64,000 nt of DNA from Phytopseudomonas straminea (GCF_900112645.1 NZ_FOMO01000004.1:372001-436000), one strand, 5' to 3'; positions 38,715 through 55,237 are shown, numbered from the stretch's first letter. Notes: a model not told the origin generated them from the sequence alone. Made by a program: numbers and translations.

Positions 38715-40196
38715 TTACTCGAACCAGTGGGCTCGGGCGGCCATGATCAGCTTGCCGGCACGCTCTTGGTCGATGCCGTCGATGTCGAGCAGGTCGTCGA
38801 TCGACTGCTCGGCCAGGTCTTCACGGGTAACCACCCCGCGTACTGCCAGTTCCTGCGCCAAACCTTTGTCCATACCCTCGACTTCGAGGAGGTCTTCGGC
38901 CGGCTGGGCGTCTGCCAGTTTTTCTTCCGTGGCGATAGCCTTGGTCAGCAAACGATCCTTCGCCCGAGAGCGCAGTTCGTTGACGATTTCTTCGTCGAAA
39001 CCATCGATGCTGAGCATCTCTTCCATCGGCACGTAGGCGATTTCTTCCAGGCTGGTGAAGCCTTCTTCGACCAGCACCTGGGCCAGCTCTTCGTCGACTT
39101 CCAGCTCGTCGATGAAGCCCTGCAGGATATCGCCGGTCTCGGCCTGCTGCTTGGCCTGGATGTCCGCCTCGGTCATCACGTTCAGCGTCCAGCCAGTCAG
39201 TTGGCTAGCCAGGCGCACGTTCTGGCCACCACGACCAATCGCCTGCGCCAGGTTGTCTTCGCCAACGGCGATGTCCATCGCGTGGGCATCTTCATCGACG
39301 ATGATCGCCGCGACTTCGGCCGGCGACATCGCGTTGATGACGAACTGCGCCGGGTTGTCGTCCCACAGCACGATATCCACACGCTCGCCAACCAGCTCGC
39401 CGGAAACAGCCTGAACGCGCGAACCGCGCATGCCGATGCAGGCACCCTGCGGATCAATGCGTTTGTCCTTGGAACGCACCGCGATCTTGGCGCGCGAACC
39501 CGGGTCTCGGGAGGCGGCCTTGACCTCAATGAGGCCTTCAGCGATCTCCGGCACTTCGATGCGGAACAGCTCGATCAGCATTTCCGGCGCGGTACGCGAC
39601 AGGATCAGCTGAGGGCCGCGGTTCTCGGTGCGGATTTCCTTGAGCAGTGCACGCAGGCGCACACCGACACGGAAAGTCTCACGCGGGATGATGTCTTCGC
39701 GCGCCAGCAGGGCCTCGGCGTTGGCACCCAGATCAACGATGACGCTGTCGCGGGTCACCTTCTTGACGGTACCGGCGATGATCTCACCCAACCGTTCGCG
39801 GTAGGCTTCGACCACCTGGGCGCGCTCGGCTTCACGAACCTTTTGCACGATGACCTGCTTGGCGGTCTGCGCAGCGATACGACCGAACTCGATGGATTCG
39901 ATCTTCTCCTCGAGCACGTCGCCGACCTTGGCATTGGCCTCGACAGCACGCGGCATGTCGGTCGTTACCTGATGAGCCGGGTCTTCGAAGTTTTCTTCGT
40001 CGACCACGGTCCAGCAACGGAAGGTCTCGTAGTTACCACTCTGACGATTGATCGACACACGCAGTTCGACTTCGTCTTCAAAACGTTTCTTGGTCGCTGT
40101 GGCCAGCGCCAACTCGAGCGCCTCGAAAATCACAGCGGCCGGTACGCCCTTTTCATTGGATACCGACTCAACAACCAGCAGTACTTCTTTGCTCAT
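38715..40196 (-). CDS. nusA: transcription termination/antitermination factor NusA
   Basis: The 493-residue RNA polymerase factor controls pausing, termination and rRNA antitermination. It has an N-terminal polymerase-binding domain, an S1 domain (about 135-200), two KH domains (about 230-345, with [11 protein letters not shown] and [12 protein letters not shown]) and two acidic C-terminal repeats. The ATG at 40196 gives the usual [17 protein letters not shown] start. It is 63 nt downstream of rimP. Confidence 0.98.
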   Translation of the reverse strand: MSKEVLLVVESVSNEKGVPAAVIFEALELALATATKKRFEDEVELRVSINRQSGNYETFRCWTVVDEENFEDPAHQVTTDMPRAVEANAKVGDVLEEKIESIEFGRIAAQTAKQVIVQKVREAERAQVVEAYRERLGEIIAGTVKKVTRDSVIVDLGANAEALLAREDIIPRETFRVGVRLRALLKEIRTENRGPQLILSRTAPEMLIELFRIEVPEIAEGLIEVKAASRDPGSRAKIAVRSKDKRIDPQGACIGMRGSRVQAVSGELVGERVDIVLWDDNPAQFVINAMSPAEVAAIIVDEDAHAMDIAVGEDNLAQAIGRGGQNVRLASQLTGWTLNVMTEADIQAKQQAETGDILQGFIDELEVDEELAQVLVEEGFTSLEEIAYVPMEEMLSIDGFDEEIVNELRSRAKDRLLTKAIATEEKLADAQPAEDLLEVEGMDKGLAQELAVRGVVTREDLAEQSIDDLLDIDGIDQERAGKLIMAARAHWFE

Positions 40197-40259
40197 CGTA
40201 CGCCTCGCCTTTCGCAATCCATTGGGATCCACACATTCCGATCCCGCAGGATCCGTGTC

Positions 40260-40718
40260 TCAATCAAATCGGGGGATAATGTTGGCCTTGTCGATCATGT
40301 CGATCGGCAAAAGAAACTCGTGGTCATCCACCTGCACCACCACGTCCTCTTCCTCCACACCACGGAGCAGACCCTGGAAGTTGCGGCGCCCTTCGAACGG
40401 CGAGCGCAACTTGATTTTCACCTGCTCGCCGACGTGACTGGCGAACTGAGCCAACGTAAACAGTGGCCGATCCATGCCAGGCGACGATACCTCGAGAGTG
40501 TATTCGGCACTGATGGGATCCTCGACGTCGAGAACGCCACTGATCTGCCGACTGACCTTCTCGCAATCGTCGATAAGAATGCCGTTGGCATGATCGATGT
40601 AGATACGCAGCAGCGAGTGCCGCCCCTGAGACAGGAACTCGATACCCCAGCATTCGTAGCCAAGCGCTTCGACTACTGGGGCCACCAAGGCCTGCAACTG
40701 TTCTAGCTTGCTCGACAC
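40260..40718 (-). CDS. rimP: ribosome maturation factor RimP
   Basis: The 152-residue protein is needed for 30S assembly. The [15 protein letters not shown] segment is the family signature. The GTG at 40718 has GAGGGG 5 nt upstream and gives the expected length; the frame is open further back through the leader without family similarity. It heads the nusA-infB operon and has an intrinsic terminator only 27 nt before its start. Confidence 0.96.
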   Translation of the reverse strand: MSSKLEQLQALVAPVVEALGYECWGIEFLSQGRHSLLRIYIDHANGILIDDCEKVSRQISGVLDVEDPISAEYTLEVSSPGMDRPLFTLAQFASHVGEQVKIKLRSPFEGRRNFQGLLRGVEEEDVVVQVDDHEFLLPIDMIDKANIIPRFD

Positions 40719-40742
40719 CTGAACCCCTCGCGCATGCTGTGC

Positions 40743-40768
40743 AAATAAAAAATGGGCGAAACGCCCAT
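40743..40768 (-). terminator. intrinsic terminator in the rimP leader
   Basis: Minus strand: ATGGGCG-TTT-CGCCCAT followed by TTTTTATTT. It is well formed and stands between the upstream promoter and rimP, so rimP-nusA-infB expression should need readthrough at this point. NusA itself could control this. Confidence 0.85.
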
Positions 40769-40811
40769 CTACAAGACCGCCCAGACGGCGGAAAATCTGT
40801 CTGCCAAGTAA

Positions 40812-40835
40812 CAAAAAGCCCCTTGAAAGGGGCTC
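40812..40835 (-). terminator. intrinsic terminator after the fMet-tRNA-like gene
   Basis: Minus strand: AGCCCCTT-TC-AAGGGGCT followed by TTTTTG. It lies 13 nt after the tRNA-like sequence. Confidence 0.85.
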
Positions 40836-40847
40836 AATGAAAACCGA

Positions 40848-40920
<73 letters not shown>

Positions 40921-40936
40921 CTAAAACTGGGAGCGG

Positions 40937-40966
40937 ATTATACGGCTGAAACGCCACACGGGTCAA
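40937..40966 (-). promoter_or_regulatory. strong sigma70 promoter upstream of the fMet-tRNA-like gene
   Basis: Minus strand: -35 TTGACC (40961-40966), an 18-nt spacer and a perfect -10 TATAAT (40937-40942), followed by a GC-rich discriminator (CCGCTCCC) as in stringently controlled stable RNA promoters. It probably also drives rimP-nusA-infB by readthrough. Confidence 0.85.
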
Positions 40967-40981
40967 CCAACCCCCAAATAC

Positions 40982-41010
40982 AGAAAAGCCCGCATGCAGC
41001 GGGCTTTTCT
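40982..41010 (-). terminator. intrinsic terminator after tRNA-Leu
   Basis: AGAAAAGCCCGC and GCGGGCTTTTCT flank a 5-nt loop. It separates the secG-tRNA-Leu unit from the downstream promoter. Confidence 0.9.
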
Positions 41011-41017
41011 GTTTAAT

Positions 41018-41103
41018 TGGTACCGAGAAGGGGACTCGAACCCCTACAGCCTATGGCCACTACCACCTCAAGGTAGCGTGTCTACCAATTCCACCACCTC
41101 GGC
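41018..41103 (-). tRNA. tRNA-Leu (GAG)
   Basis: An 86-nt class II tRNA with a long variable arm. The anticodon loop TTGAGGT lies between CTACC and GGTAG, so the anticodon is GAG (reads CUC/CUU). The T arm GGGGTTCGAGTCCCC is canonical and CCA is encoded. It begins 10 nt after the secG stop, as leuU does in E. coli, so it is cotranscribed with secG. Confidence 0.96.
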
Positions 41104-41113
41104 AATTTGACAC

Positions 41114-41500
41114 TTACTTCGTTTCGGGAGCCTGAGGTACGTCTTGCTCTCCCGAAACTGGCGCTTGTTGTTGCTCAAGCACCGGTACATCTTCCGCAGG
41201 CTTGCTGCTCTGCGGCGCTTCCATCACCGCCGGATCCGGCAAACCAGCCTGACCCAGTGTATCAGACTTTTGATTAGCAAAATACGCTAACCCCAAGCTG
41301 GTAATGAAAAAACTGGCGGCGAGTATAGCAGTAACTCGACTCAGAAAGGTAGTACTTCCTTGGCTACCGAAAACGGTATTGGAAGCACCCGCGCCGAACG
41401 AAGCACCTGCATCGGCACCTTTACCCTGCTGCAGCAGAACCAGCACAACCACGCCGATCGCAGCCAGCAGATGAAGAACTACAACGCCTGTTTCCAGCAT
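41114..41500 (-). CDS. secG: preprotein translocase subunit SecG
   Basis: The 128-residue inner membrane protein has two membrane segments (residues 1-22 and about 53-73) with the conserved [19 protein letters not shown] loop between them. The C-terminal tail is long, Gln/Pro/Glu-rich and variable. The ATG at 41500 gives the usual [12 protein letters not shown] start. It works with SecYE and SecA. Confidence 0.96.
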   Translation of the reverse strand: MLETGVVVLHLLAAIGVVVLVLLQQGKGADAGASFGAGASNTVFGSQGSTTFLSRVTAILAASFFITSLGLAYFANQKSDTLGQAGLPDPAVMEAPQSSKPAEDVPVLEQQQAPVSGEQDVPQAPETK

Positions 41501-41504
41501 ATTC

Positions 41505-42260
41505 TTAGTTTCCTGCAGCGCGACAAATCGCACCGAACTCATCCGCATTCAGAGAGGCCCCACCCACAAGCCCCCCATCGATATCAGGCATGCCGAAAAG
41601 CTCGGCTGCATTGGCGGCCTTGACGCTGCCGCCGTAAAGAATTCTCAAACCACCCGCTACCTGCGGGTCTTTCGCTGCGACTTGCGCACGAATGGCCGCA
41701 TGCACGTCCTGCGCTTGCTGAGGCGTCGCCGTCAGCCCGGTACCAATTGCCCAGACCGGCTCATATGCCACAACCGCACCAGCAAGCACCGAAACACCCA
41801 GCGCATCGATCACACTATCGAGCTGACCGGCAACCACCTTGAGGGTTTCACCTGCCTCGCGCTGCTCCAGGGTTTCCCCAACGCACAGCACCGGCACCAG
41901 CCCTGCGACCTGAGCCGCCGCGAACTTGCGTACGACCTGCTCTTCGCTATCACCCAGAATCAGGCGACGCTCGGAATGACCGATCAGCACCAACTCGCAA
42001 CCGACATCGCGCAACTGATCGCTCGACACCTCTCCGGTCAATGCACCCTGCCCCGCTTCGACGGCGCAATCCTGGGCGCCTACCGACACCGCAAGACCAC
42101 TGACCCCCTCGACAACCTGGCCGAGATGAACACTGACAGGAAACACCGCAACCTCGACATCGGCAGGCAGTGACTGCCGATTCAGACCATCGATCAGCTC
42201 TGCGACACTGGCGCGGGTACCGTGCATTTTCCAGTTACCAGCAACCATTGAGCGACGCAT
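41505..42260 (-). CDS. tpiA: triosephosphate isomerase
   Basis: The 251-residue TIM barrel interconverts dihydroxyacetone phosphate and glyceraldehyde 3-phosphate. The catalytic residues are K11 (GNWKMHG), H95 (IGHSERR) and E167 ([11 protein letters not shown]). It lies 4 nt before secG. Confidence 0.98.
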   Translation of the reverse strand: MRRSMVAGNWKMHGTRASVAELIDGLNRQSLPADVEVAVFPVSVHLGQVVEGVSGLAVSVGAQDCAVEAGQGALTGEVSSDQLRDVGCELVLIGHSERRLILGDSEEQVVRKFAAAQVAGLVPVLCVGETLEQREAGETLKVVAGQLDSVIDALGVSVLAGAVVAYEPVWAIGTGLTATPQQAQDVHAAIRAQVAAKDPQVAGGLRILYGGSVKAANAAELFGMPDIDGGLVGGASLNADEFGAICRAAGN

Positions 42261-42325
42261 GCTTTACCTCGTTGGTCAAAGAGGGCGCAGATGTTACCCA
42301 ACCGCTTGTGGACTGGCAAGCCGAA

Positions 42326-43663
42326 TCAAGCACAGACGCGCGAGACAATTTCAGCCAATTCATCGGCATAGGCTCGAACCTGAGTTTCGTCCTCGCCTTC
42401 GACCATTACCCGCACCAGTGGCTCGGTACCGGACTTGCGCAGCAGCACCCGGCCACGCCCAGCCATGCGTTCGGTCACACTGTCGCTGGCCGCCTGTACA
42501 TCCGGGTGTTTGAGCGGATCGACGCCACCGCCGAAACGCACATTGACTAATACTTGCGGGCACTTGCGCAGCCCCTGACGGGCTTCCGCCAGGCTCTGAC
42601 CGCGGCGACGAATGGCTAGAAGCACCTGCAGCGCAGCAACGATGGCATCGCCAGTCGTCACATGCTGGAAGCACACTAGATGACCCGAATTCTCACCGCC
42701 GACCTGCCAGCCGCGCTCGAGCAGCTCGGCGATCACGTAGCGGTCACCGACATTGGCTCGCACAAAAGGAATATCCAGCTCCTTGAGCGCAAGCTCCAGG
42801 CCCAGATTGCTCATCAGCGTACCCACGACACCGCCCTGCAGCTTGCCGCGGGCCTGCAGATCCCGGGCGATGATGAAGAGCAGCTCATCGCCATCCACCA
42901 CGGCACCAGTGTGATCGACCATCAATACTCGATCGGCATCACCATCGAAGGCAATACCCAGGTCAGCGTGACGCGCCGTCACTTCGGCCTGAAGGTTCTC
43001 GATATGGGTCGAACCGCAATCGGCATTGATATTCAGCCCGTTGGGCTGGGCCGACAATACTGAAACCTCGGCGCCAAGCTCCTGAAATACCGCCGGCGCG
43101 ACCTTGTAGGCTGCACCGTGGGCGCAGTCGAGCACGATCTTTAACCCGGAGAAGTTGGTGCTGGTCGGCACACTGCTCTTGCAGAATTCGATATAGCGGC
43201 CGGCGGCGTCGTTGATTCGCGATACCTTGCCGAGCTGCTCGGACTCGACCACGGTCATAGGCGCATCGAGCAGTTCTTCGATCATCAGCTCGACTTCATC
43301 CGGCAGCTTGGTGCCCTGCCCTGAGAAGAACTTGATGCCGTTGTCGTGGTGCGGATTGTGCGAAGCACTGATAACGATGCCAGCCTCGGCGTGAAAGGTG
43401 CGCGTCAAATAGGCGATCGCTGGCGTCGGCATCGGCCCCAGCAACATCACGTCAGCACCCGCTGCGGAGAGCCCCGCCTCGAGTGCCGATTCGAACATGT
43501 AGCCGGAAATGCGCGTGTCCTTGCCGATCAGAATGCGGCACTTGCCCTGTTTGCGAAACGCCATACCGGCGGCCCAGCCCAGCTTGAGCATGAAGTCCGG
43601 CGTGATGGGGTACTGACCGACGCGCCCACGGATACCGTCGGTGCCAAAATACTTGCGACTCAA
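42326..43663 (-). CDS. glmM: phosphoglucosamine mutase GlmM
   Basis: The 445-residue enzyme converts glucosamine 6-phosphate to the 1-phosphate for UDP-GlcNAc synthesis, feeding the murein and LPS genes in this window. The phosphorylated Ser is S101 in [12 protein letters not shown], and the metal loop is FDGDADR. The start is a TTG at 43663 with GGGAG 8 nt upstream; there is no in-frame ATG that keeps the family N-terminus [12 protein letters not shown]. Confidence 0.97.
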   Translation of the reverse strand: MSRKYFGTDGIRGRVGQYPITPDFMLKLGWAAGMAFRKQGKCRILIGKDTRISGYMFESALEAGLSAAGADVMLLGPMPTPAIAYLTRTFHAEAGIVISASHNPHHDNGIKFFSGQGTKLPDEVELMIEELLDAPMTVVESEQLGKVSRINDAAGRYIEFCKSSVPTSTNFSGLKIVLDCAHGAAYKVAPAVFQELGAEVSVLSAQPNGLNINADCGSTHIENLQAEVTARHADLGIAFDGDADRVLMVDHTGAVVDGDELLFIIARDLQARGKLQGGVVGTLMSNLGLELALKELDIPFVRANVGDRYVIAELLERGWQVGGENSGHLVCFQHVTTGDAIVAALQVLLAIRRRGQSLAEARQGLRKCPQVLVNVRFGGGVDPLKHPDVQAASDSVTERMAGRGRVLLRKSGTEPLVRVMVEGEDETQVRAYADELAEIVSRVCA

Positions 43664-43685
43664 AACGACAACTCCCTTTTTCTAT

Positions 43686-44537
43686 TCACTGCGCCGCTTC
43701 GACCGCAGCGACCATGCGCACCACGTCCACGGTTTCCGCCACATCGTGCACGCGCAGGATATGCGCGCCCTTGGCGACCGCCAGGGCCGCCAGGGCCAGG
43801 CTGCCGTACAGACGACCATCGACCTCGCGGCCCAGCACGGCGCCAATCATACTCTTGCGTGACACGCCGACCAGCAGCGGCAGACCAAATTCCTGCAACG
43901 CCGGCATACGCCTGAACAGGCTGAGGTTGTGCTCCAAGGTCTTGGCGAAGCCGAAACCAGGGTCGAGCACGATGCGCTGCGCCGGGATACCGGCCGCCTC
44001 GCAGACGGCTAGTCGCTCGCGCAGAAAATCGGCCACGGCTTGTAGCACGTCATCGTACTGAGGGCTTTGCTGCATGGTCGTTGGCTCGCCCCGCATATGC
44101 ATCAGGCACACCGGCAAACCGCTTTCGGCAGCAGCCTGCAGCGCACCCTCACGCTGCAGCGAGCGAACATCGTTGATCAACCCGGCACCCAGCCTGGCCG
44201 ACTCGCGCATCACCTCGGGCGTGGAAGTATCCACGGAGATGATCACGTCCAGTTCGGCGGCGACCGCCTCCACCATGGGCGCGACCCGCTCCAACTCCTC
44301 GACCACCGACACCGGCGCAGCGCCGGGACGCGTGGATTCGCCGCCGATATCGATCAGCGTCGCACCGGCACGCACCATGCCTTCGGCGTGCCGTAGCGCC
44401 GTATCGCGAAGAGCGAAGCGACCACCGTCGGAAAAGGAATCTGGGGTGACGTTGAGGATGCCCATCACTTGCGGACGGCTTAAATCAAGAAACCGGCTGC
44501 CACAAGGCAGCCGGTTGTTTTTTTGCACAAGAGACAT
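43686..44537 (-). CDS. folP: dihydropteroate synthase
   Basis: The 283-residue TIM barrel joins 4-aminobenzoate to the pterin diphosphate in folate synthesis and is the sulfonamide target. Motifs: GILNVTPDSFSDGG, DIGGESTRPGA and DPGFGFAKT. The ATG at 44537 lies 10 nt after the ftsH stop. No sulfonamide-resistance insertion is visible. Confidence 0.98.
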   Translation of the reverse strand: MSLVQKNNRLPCGSRFLDLSRPQVMGILNVTPDSFSDGGRFALRDTALRHAEGMVRAGATLIDIGGESTRPGAAPVSVVEELERVAPMVEAVAAELDVIISVDTSTPEVMRESARLGAGLINDVRSLQREGALQAAAESGLPVCLMHMRGEPTTMQQSPQYDDVLQAVADFLRERLAVCEAAGIPAQRIVLDPGFGFAKTLEHNLSLFRRMPALQEFGLPLLVGVSRKSMIGAVLGREVDGRLYGSLALAALAVAKGAHILRVHDVAETVDVVRMVAAVEAAQ

Positions 44538-44547
44538 GAGAAGACTT

Positions 44548-46473
<1,926 letters not shown>

Positions 46474-46651
46474 TTAGCTACCCTCTGAAGCAGGCCCCTT
46501 GCCGAAGCGTGCTTCGCATGACGACCAGTTATAAACCGATCTAACTTACTACAAACGCCCGCTCGTGGCTGACACCGTCTGTAACCCTTTATGAGACGTC
46601 TGCCCATTACGATGCGCGTCTTGGCTTGGACTGACAACCACGCCATTGGTT

Positions 46652-47284
46652 TTACTCGGCCACCGGCCCCTTGAAGCCTCGGGCCAGCAGATACTGCTCG
46701 CGGGAGCGGTCACGGGACGACAGGGGTTTGCGCATCTGCACCTTGTCGAACTGACGGCGCACCTCCTTGTGGTACTCGTCGAAACCCTCGCCCTGGAAGA
46801 TCTTGATCAGGAAATCGCCGCCGGGCTTGAGCACCCGGCCAGCCAGATCCAGCGCCAGCTCGCACAAGTACATCGCGCGCGGCTGATCGGCGGCCCTCAC
46901 CCCACTCATATTGGGGGCCATATCGGAAATCACAAGGTCGACGGGATTATTGTCGATGGCCTCGAGAATCCGGGCGAACACGGCGTCGTCGGTGAAATCG
47001 CCCTGAATGAAGGTGACGTCCGGGATGCTGTCCATCTCCAGGATGTCGGAGGCGATCAGCCGGCCCTTGTCGCCGATCACCCGGCTGGTAACCTGGGACC
47101 AACCGCCCGGCGCAGCGCCGAGGTCGACCACGGTCATACCGGGCCGCAGGATGCGATCCTTCTCCTGCACCTCTAAAAGCTTGTAACTGGCGCGTGAACG
47201 GTAGCCGTCCTTTTGCGCCATTTTGACGTACGGATCGTCGAAATGCTCTTTCAGCCAACGCTGGCTGGTCTTGGAACGGGCCAC
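46652..47284 (-). CDS. rlmE: 23S rRNA (uridine(2552)-2'-O)-methyltransferase RlmE
   Basis: The 210-residue SAM enzyme (FtsJ/RrmJ) methylates U2552 in the A loop. The K-D-K-E tetrad is K35, D121, K161 and E196, and the SAM loop is [12 protein letters not shown]. It is divergent from yhbY and 178 nt upstream of ftsH. The ftsH-rlmE gap holds a TATAAC on the minus strand that may be part of an ftsH promoter. Confidence 0.97.
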   Translation of the reverse strand: MARSKTSQRWLKEHFDDPYVKMAQKDGYRSRASYKLLEVQEKDRILRPGMTVVDLGAAPGGWSQVTSRVIGDKGRLIASDILEMDSIPDVTFIQGDFTDDAVFARILEAIDNNPVDLVISDMAPNMSGVRAADQPRAMYLCELALDLAGRVLKPGGDFLIKIFQGEGFDEYHKEVRRQFDKVQMRKPLSSRDRSREQYLLARGFKGPVAE

Positions 47285-47381
47285 ACAACACCTCGAGAGA
47301 ACAGAATGAATAACTGGGCGGGCCTCGGGCGGCTCGGTTAAAATAGCCCGCTTTCCCAGATTAATACGCAGGGTTCAGATT

Positions 47382-47693
47382 ATGCCGCTCACTCAAGAGC
47401 AGAAGAAACAGTTCAAATCTATCGGCCACCACCTGAAACCGGTATTGATCGTCGCCGACAACGGTGTTACCGAAGGCGTAGCGGCCGAACTCGAACGCGC
47501 GCTGAACGACCATGAACTGATCAAGATCCAGGTGCGTGTCGCCGAACGTGACGACCGCCTGGCGGTGATCGAAGAACTGTGCAAGGCCGGCAATGCCGAA
47601 CTGGCGCAGGTCATCGGCAAGATGGCGCTGCTGTACCGCAAGAACCCCAAGGCCAATCGCAACCTGTCCAACATCAGCCGTTATCAGGGCTGA
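47382..47693 (+). CDS. yhbY: ribosome assembly RNA-binding protein YhbY
   Basis: The 103-residue CRM-domain protein associates with pre-50S particles. The SIGHHLKPVLIVADNGVTEGV and LIKIQVRVAERDDRLA segments are family features. It is divergently placed to rlmE, and the DUF4149 gene converges on it from downstream. Confidence 0.95.
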   Translation: MPLTQEQKKQFKSIGHHLKPVLIVADNGVTEGVAAELERALNDHELIKIQVRVAERDDRLAVIEELCKAGNAELAQVIGKMALLYRKNPKANRNLSNISRYQG

Positions 47694-47703
47694 TTCAGAT
47701 GCT

Positions 47704-47725
47704 CAGCCGACCTACGGGTCGGCTG
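47704..47725. terminator. hairpin between convergent yhbY and DUF4149 genes
   Basis: CAGCCGACC and GGTCGGCTG form a perfect 9-bp stem overlapping the DUF4149 stop region. No U tract is present, so terminator function is uncertain. Confidence 0.4.
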
Positions 47726-48131
47726 CCCCGCTCTTGCGCGGCACAGGCTGCAACACCAGCAACACGCCGAAGAACGCCAGCAGCAGGTAGCTGAACAGTT
47801 GCCAGCGCAGCGCCTGCGGCCACAGCACCAGCGAAACCAGAAAGGCCAGCGAGACGACCAGCACCGCGAGCAGCAATTGCCCGCTGCGCACTCGCCACAG
47901 CGCCGACATTCCACACTGACGAACCAGCAGCAAGAGCTGCAGCAGCGCTGCACCCAGCGTAATGCCGACCATCTGCGGCACCAGAGTGCGCGCGACTTCT
48001 TCGATCAGCAAGGACGCCAGACCGACACTAGCGAGCCCCGGCAGCACCAGAAAGTGCAGGATCCAGATGCCGCCGACCCAGAGGGTTTGCAGCAGCATCC
48101 AGGCGTTGGCTGCGCTGTCACGCGCAGCCAT
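47712..48131 (-). CDS. DUF4149 domain-containing membrane protein
   Basis: The 139-residue protein has four hydrophobic segments (about 8-30, 45-68, 84-103 and 112-131). The fold is that of the DUF4149 family found next to greA in pseudomonads. Function is unknown. The ATG at 48131 is 4 nt after the greA stop, so the two are probably cotranscribed and translationally coupled; the frame open further upstream lies inside greA and is not protein-like. Confidence 0.85.
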   Translation of the reverse strand: MAARDSAANAWMLLQTLWVGGIWILHFLVLPGLASVGLASLLIEEVARTLVPQMVGITLGAALLQLLLLVRQCGMSALWRVRSGQLLLAVLVVSLAFLVSLVLWPQALRWQLFSYLLLAFFGVLLVLQPVPRKSGAADP

Positions 48132-48135
48132 CCGG

Positions 48136-48608
48136 TCAGATGTGGCGAACTTCGACAATCTCGTACTCGACCAAGCCACTGGGCGTGTTGACACCAACCA
48201 CGTCACCTTCGCTCTTGCCCACCAGGGCGCGAGCGATGGGCGAACCCACGGAAATCTTGCCCTGCTTGATGTCGGCTTCGTCCTCGCCAACGATCTGGTA
48301 GGTCACGCTCTCGTCGGTCTCGACGTTGGCGATTTCCACGGTGGTGCCGAAGATCACCTTGCCGGTATGGGCAATAGTGGTGACGTCGATGATCACCGCA
48401 TTCTGCAGGCGGCCTTCGATGTCACGCACACGCGCCTCGACCATGCCCTGCTCCTCGCGGGCGGCATGGTATTCGGCGTTTTCCTTGAGGTCACCCAGCT
48501 CACGGGCCTCGGCGATCGCCTGACTGAGCGCCGGGCGACGCACCTTGGTCAGGTGCGCCAGCTCTTCTTCCAGGGCGCGAGCGCCCTGAATGGTCATGGG
48601 GTACTTGT

Positions 48609-48612
<4 letters not shown>
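48136..48612 (-). CDS. greA: transcription elongation factor GreA
   Basis: The 158-residue factor rescues backtracked RNA polymerase. It has an N-terminal coiled coil with the acidic tip residues in [13 protein letters not shown] and an FKBP-like C-terminal domain ending in [10 protein letters not shown]. Its ATG overlaps the carB stop by 4 nt, so carB and greA are coupled. Confidence 0.98.
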
Positions 48613-51830
<3,218 letters not shown>

Positions 51831-51866
51831 AGCGGTTACTCGAATCCTTGGGTCAGTCGGCGAGGC

Positions 51867-53003
51867 TTAGCGGCGCTTGGCCATGGCTTCGATGAAGCGG
51901 TCGAACAGCGGGGCGACATCGTTCGGGCCCGGGCTGGCTTCGGGGTGACCCTGGAAGCTGAAGGCGTCCTTGTCGGTACGCTCGATGCCCTGCAGGGTGC
52001 CGTCGAACAGCGACTTGTGGATCGGGCGAAGATTGCTCGGCAGGCTGTTCTCGTCCACGGCGAAACCGTGGTTCTGGCTGGTGATCATCACCACGCCGGT
52101 GTCGAGATCCTGTACCGGATGGTTGGCACCGTGGTGGCCGTGGCCCATTTTCAGGGTCTTGGCGCCGGAGGCCAGGGCCAGCAACTGGTGGCCGAGGCAG
52201 ATGCCGAATACCGGGATGTCGGTTTCCAGAACGTCCTTGATCGCCTGAATGGCGTAGTCACACGGCTCGGGGTCGCCAGGACCGTTGGACAGGAACACGC
52301 CCTCGGGATTGAGCGCCAGCACTTCGCTGGCCGGGGTCTGCGCCGGCACCACGGTCAGGCGGCAACCGCGCTCGACCAGCATGCGCAGGATGTTCAGCTT
52401 GACGCCGTAGTCGTAGGCGACCACGTGGTACGGCAGCTCGCTGGCAGCGATCTCGGGATGGCTGTCGTCTTTCAGGTTCCACACACTGGAGCGCCACTCG
52501 TAGCGCTCGGTGCAGCTGACTTCCTTGGCCAGGTCCATGCCTTTCAGGCCCGGGAAGCCACGCGCCAGCTCCAGGGCTTTTTCCTCGGTGGCGTCGGCGC
52601 CAACCAGGATGCAGCCGTTTTGGGAGCCTTTTTCACGCAGGATGCGCGTCAGGCGGCGGGTATCGATACCGGCGATGGCGACGGTGCCGTTTTCCTTGAG
52701 GTAATCAGGCAGCGACTGCTTGTTACGCCAGTTGCTGGCGATCAGCGGCAGATCGCGAATGATCAGGCCGGCAGCCCAGACACGATCGGACTCGGCGTCT
52801 TCCGGCGTGGTGCCGGTATTGCCGATATGTGGATAGGTCAGGGTAACGATCTGCTGGGCATAAGACGGATCGGTAAGAATTTCCTGATAGCCGGTCATGG
52901 CGGTGTTGAACACCACCTCCCCGACAGTTTGGCCGTCGGCCCCGATGGCCTCGCCGCGAAAAATGCTGCCGTCAGCAAGGGCGAGTATGGCTGGCTTACT
53001 CAA
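51867..53003 (-). CDS. carA: carbamoyl phosphate synthase small (glutaminase) subunit
   Basis: The 378-residue subunit hydrolyses glutamine and channels ammonia to CarB. The class I amidotransferase Cys is in [13 protein letters not shown], and the His-x-Glu is in [11 protein letters not shown]. The start is a TTG at 53003 with GGGAGG 5 nt upstream, giving [18 protein letters not shown], the family N-terminus. Starts further upstream add residues unlike CarA. Confidence 0.96.
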   Translation of the reverse strand: MSKPAILALADGSIFRGEAIGADGQTVGEVVFNTAMTGYQEILTDPSYAQQIVTLTYPHIGNTGTTPEDAESDRVWAAGLIIRDLPLIASNWRNKQSLPDYLKENGTVAIAGIDTRRLTRILREKGSQNGCILVGADATEEKALELARGFPGLKGMDLAKEVSCTERYEWRSSVWNLKDDSHPEIAASELPYHVVAYDYGVKLNILRMLVERGCRLTVVPAQTPASEVLALNPEGVFLSNGPGDPEPCDYAIQAIKDVLETDIPVFGICLGHQLLALASGAKTLKMGHGHHGANHPVQDLDTGVVMITSQNHGFAVDENSLPSNLRPIHKSLFDGTLQGIERTDKDAFSFQGHPEASPGPNDVAPLFDRFIEAMAKRR

Positions 53004-53041
53004 GAAGACCTCCCGTAGATCGTGGAGCAAACGCAGATTGT

Positions 53042-53083
53042 AAAAAAGCGGGATGACGTGTGAAGGTCATCCCGCTTTTTTGA
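53042..53083 (-). terminator. strong hairpin with U tract upstream of carA
   Basis: AAAAAAGCGGGATGACC and its complement form a long stem (AAAAAAGCGGGATGAC/GTCATCCCGCTTTTTT) on the minus strand with a T run after it. It lies 40 nt before the carA TTG. It can terminate dapB transcripts or attenuate a carA leader. Confidence 0.8.
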
Positions 53084-53103
53084 TTGATTCATTCTGCGCA
53101 ACT

Positions 53104-53121
53104 TTTAGTGGACACACTAAA
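53104..53121 (-). promoter_or_regulatory. palindromic operator candidate in the carA promoter region
   Basis: TTTAGTG-GACA-CACTAAA (7-bp perfect arms) lies just downstream of a possible -10 (TAAGCT, minus strand, 53128-53133), so around the expected start of transcription. The regulator is not known; a pyrimidine or arginine sensor is only a guess. Confidence 0.45.
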
Positions 53122-53240
53122 GCGAAAAGCTTACAGGAAAAGTGCCTTTTTCGAAAGGCGTTCAAGGCCAAAAACCTGAAATCCGATCCGCGGCCGCCCC
53201 TGATAACCACCGAGGGCGCCATTGGCACCCTCGATTTCGG

Positions 53241-54101
<861 letters not shown>

Positions 54102-54109
54102 TTACCGCA

Positions 54110-55237
54110 TTAAAGGTCGCCGAAGAAGCGCTTCACGCCTTCGAACCAGCCATTGGCCTTGGGCGAATTGGAGCTGTTGCCCACCAGGGACTGACGAAAC
54201 TCTTCGAGCAGCTCGCGCTGGCGACGATCGAGATTGACCGGCGTTTCCACCGCCACCTTGCACATCAGATCGCCCGCACCGCCGCCACGCACCGGGGCGA
54301 CGCCCTTGCCGCGCAGACGGAACAACTTGCCGGTCTGGGTGCCTTCCGGAATCTTCAGTTTGACCCGACCATCGAGGGTAGGCACTTCCAGCTCGCCGCC
54401 CAGAGCGGCATCGACGAAGCTGATCGGCACCTCGCAATACAGGTGCTTGCCGTCACGCTGGAAGATCGCGTGCTCGCGCACGTTGACCACCACGTAGAGG
54501 TCGCCCGACGGGCCGCCCAGGGTACCCGCCTCGCCCTCGCCGGACAGACGGATACGGTCGCCGGTATCGACACCGGCCGGTACCTTGACCGACAGGGTCT
54601 TGTGCTCTTCGACACGACCATGGCCATGGCAGGAGCCGCAGGGGTCGGTGATCATCTTGCCGCTGCCGTGGCAGCGCGGGCAGGTCTGCTGCACCGAGAA
54701 GAAGCCCTGCTGCATGCGCACCTGGCCGATGCCGCCGCACGTGGTACAGGTCACCGGGCTGGTGCCCTTCTTGGCACCCGAACCATCGCAGGTCTTGCAG
54801 TTGACCAGGGTCGGCACGCGAATGGTCACCGTGGTGCCACGTACCGCCTCCTCGAGATCCAGCTCCAGGGTGTAACGCAGGTCACTGCCGCGCTGCGCAC
54901 CACCGCGCTGACCGCCACGCTGGCCGCCGAAGAAATCGCTGAACACGTCGCCGAAGATGTCGGAGAAGTTCGCGCCGCCACCACCAAAGCCGCCACCGCC
55001 GCCCATTTGCGGGTCGACGCCTGCATGACCGTACTGATCGTAGGCGCTGCGCTTGCCGGCATCGGACAGCACTTCGTAGGCCTCGTTAGCCTCCTTGAAG
55101 GCGTCTTCGGCCGCTTTGTCGCCGGGATTGCGATCGGGGTGATGCTTCATCGCCAGGCGACGGTAAGCCTTCTTCAGCTCCGCCTCGCTGGCCCCGCGCT
55201 CGACCCCGAGCACTTCGTAGTAGTCACGTTTAGACAT
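54110..55237 (-). CDS. dnaJ: chaperone DnaJ
   Basis: The 375-residue J-domain cochaperone activates DnaK ATPase. It has the J domain with HPD (HHPDRNPG) in the first 70 residues, a Gly/Phe-rich stretch (about 75-110), four CxxCxGxG zinc repeats (about 145-215) and a C-terminal substrate domain. It is 123 nt downstream of dnaK. Confidence 0.98.
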   Translation of the reverse strand: MSKRDYYEVLGVERGASEAELKKAYRRLAMKHHPDRNPGDKAAEDAFKEANEAYEVLSDAGKRSAYDQYGHAGVDPQMGGGGGFGGGGANFSDIFGDVFSDFFGGQRGGQRGGAQRGSDLRYTLELDLEEAVRGTTVTIRVPTLVNCKTCDGSGAKKGTSPVTCTTCGGIGQVRMQQGFFSVQQTCPRCHGSGKMITDPCGSCHGHGRVEEHKTLSVKVPAGVDTGDRIRLSGEGEAGTLGGPSGDLYVVVNVREHAIFQRDGKHLYCEVPISFVDAALGGELEVPTLDGRVKLKIPEGTQTGKLFRLRGKGVAPVRGGGAGDLMCKVAVETPVNLDRRQRELLEEFRQSLVGNSSNSPKANGWFEGVKRFFGDL

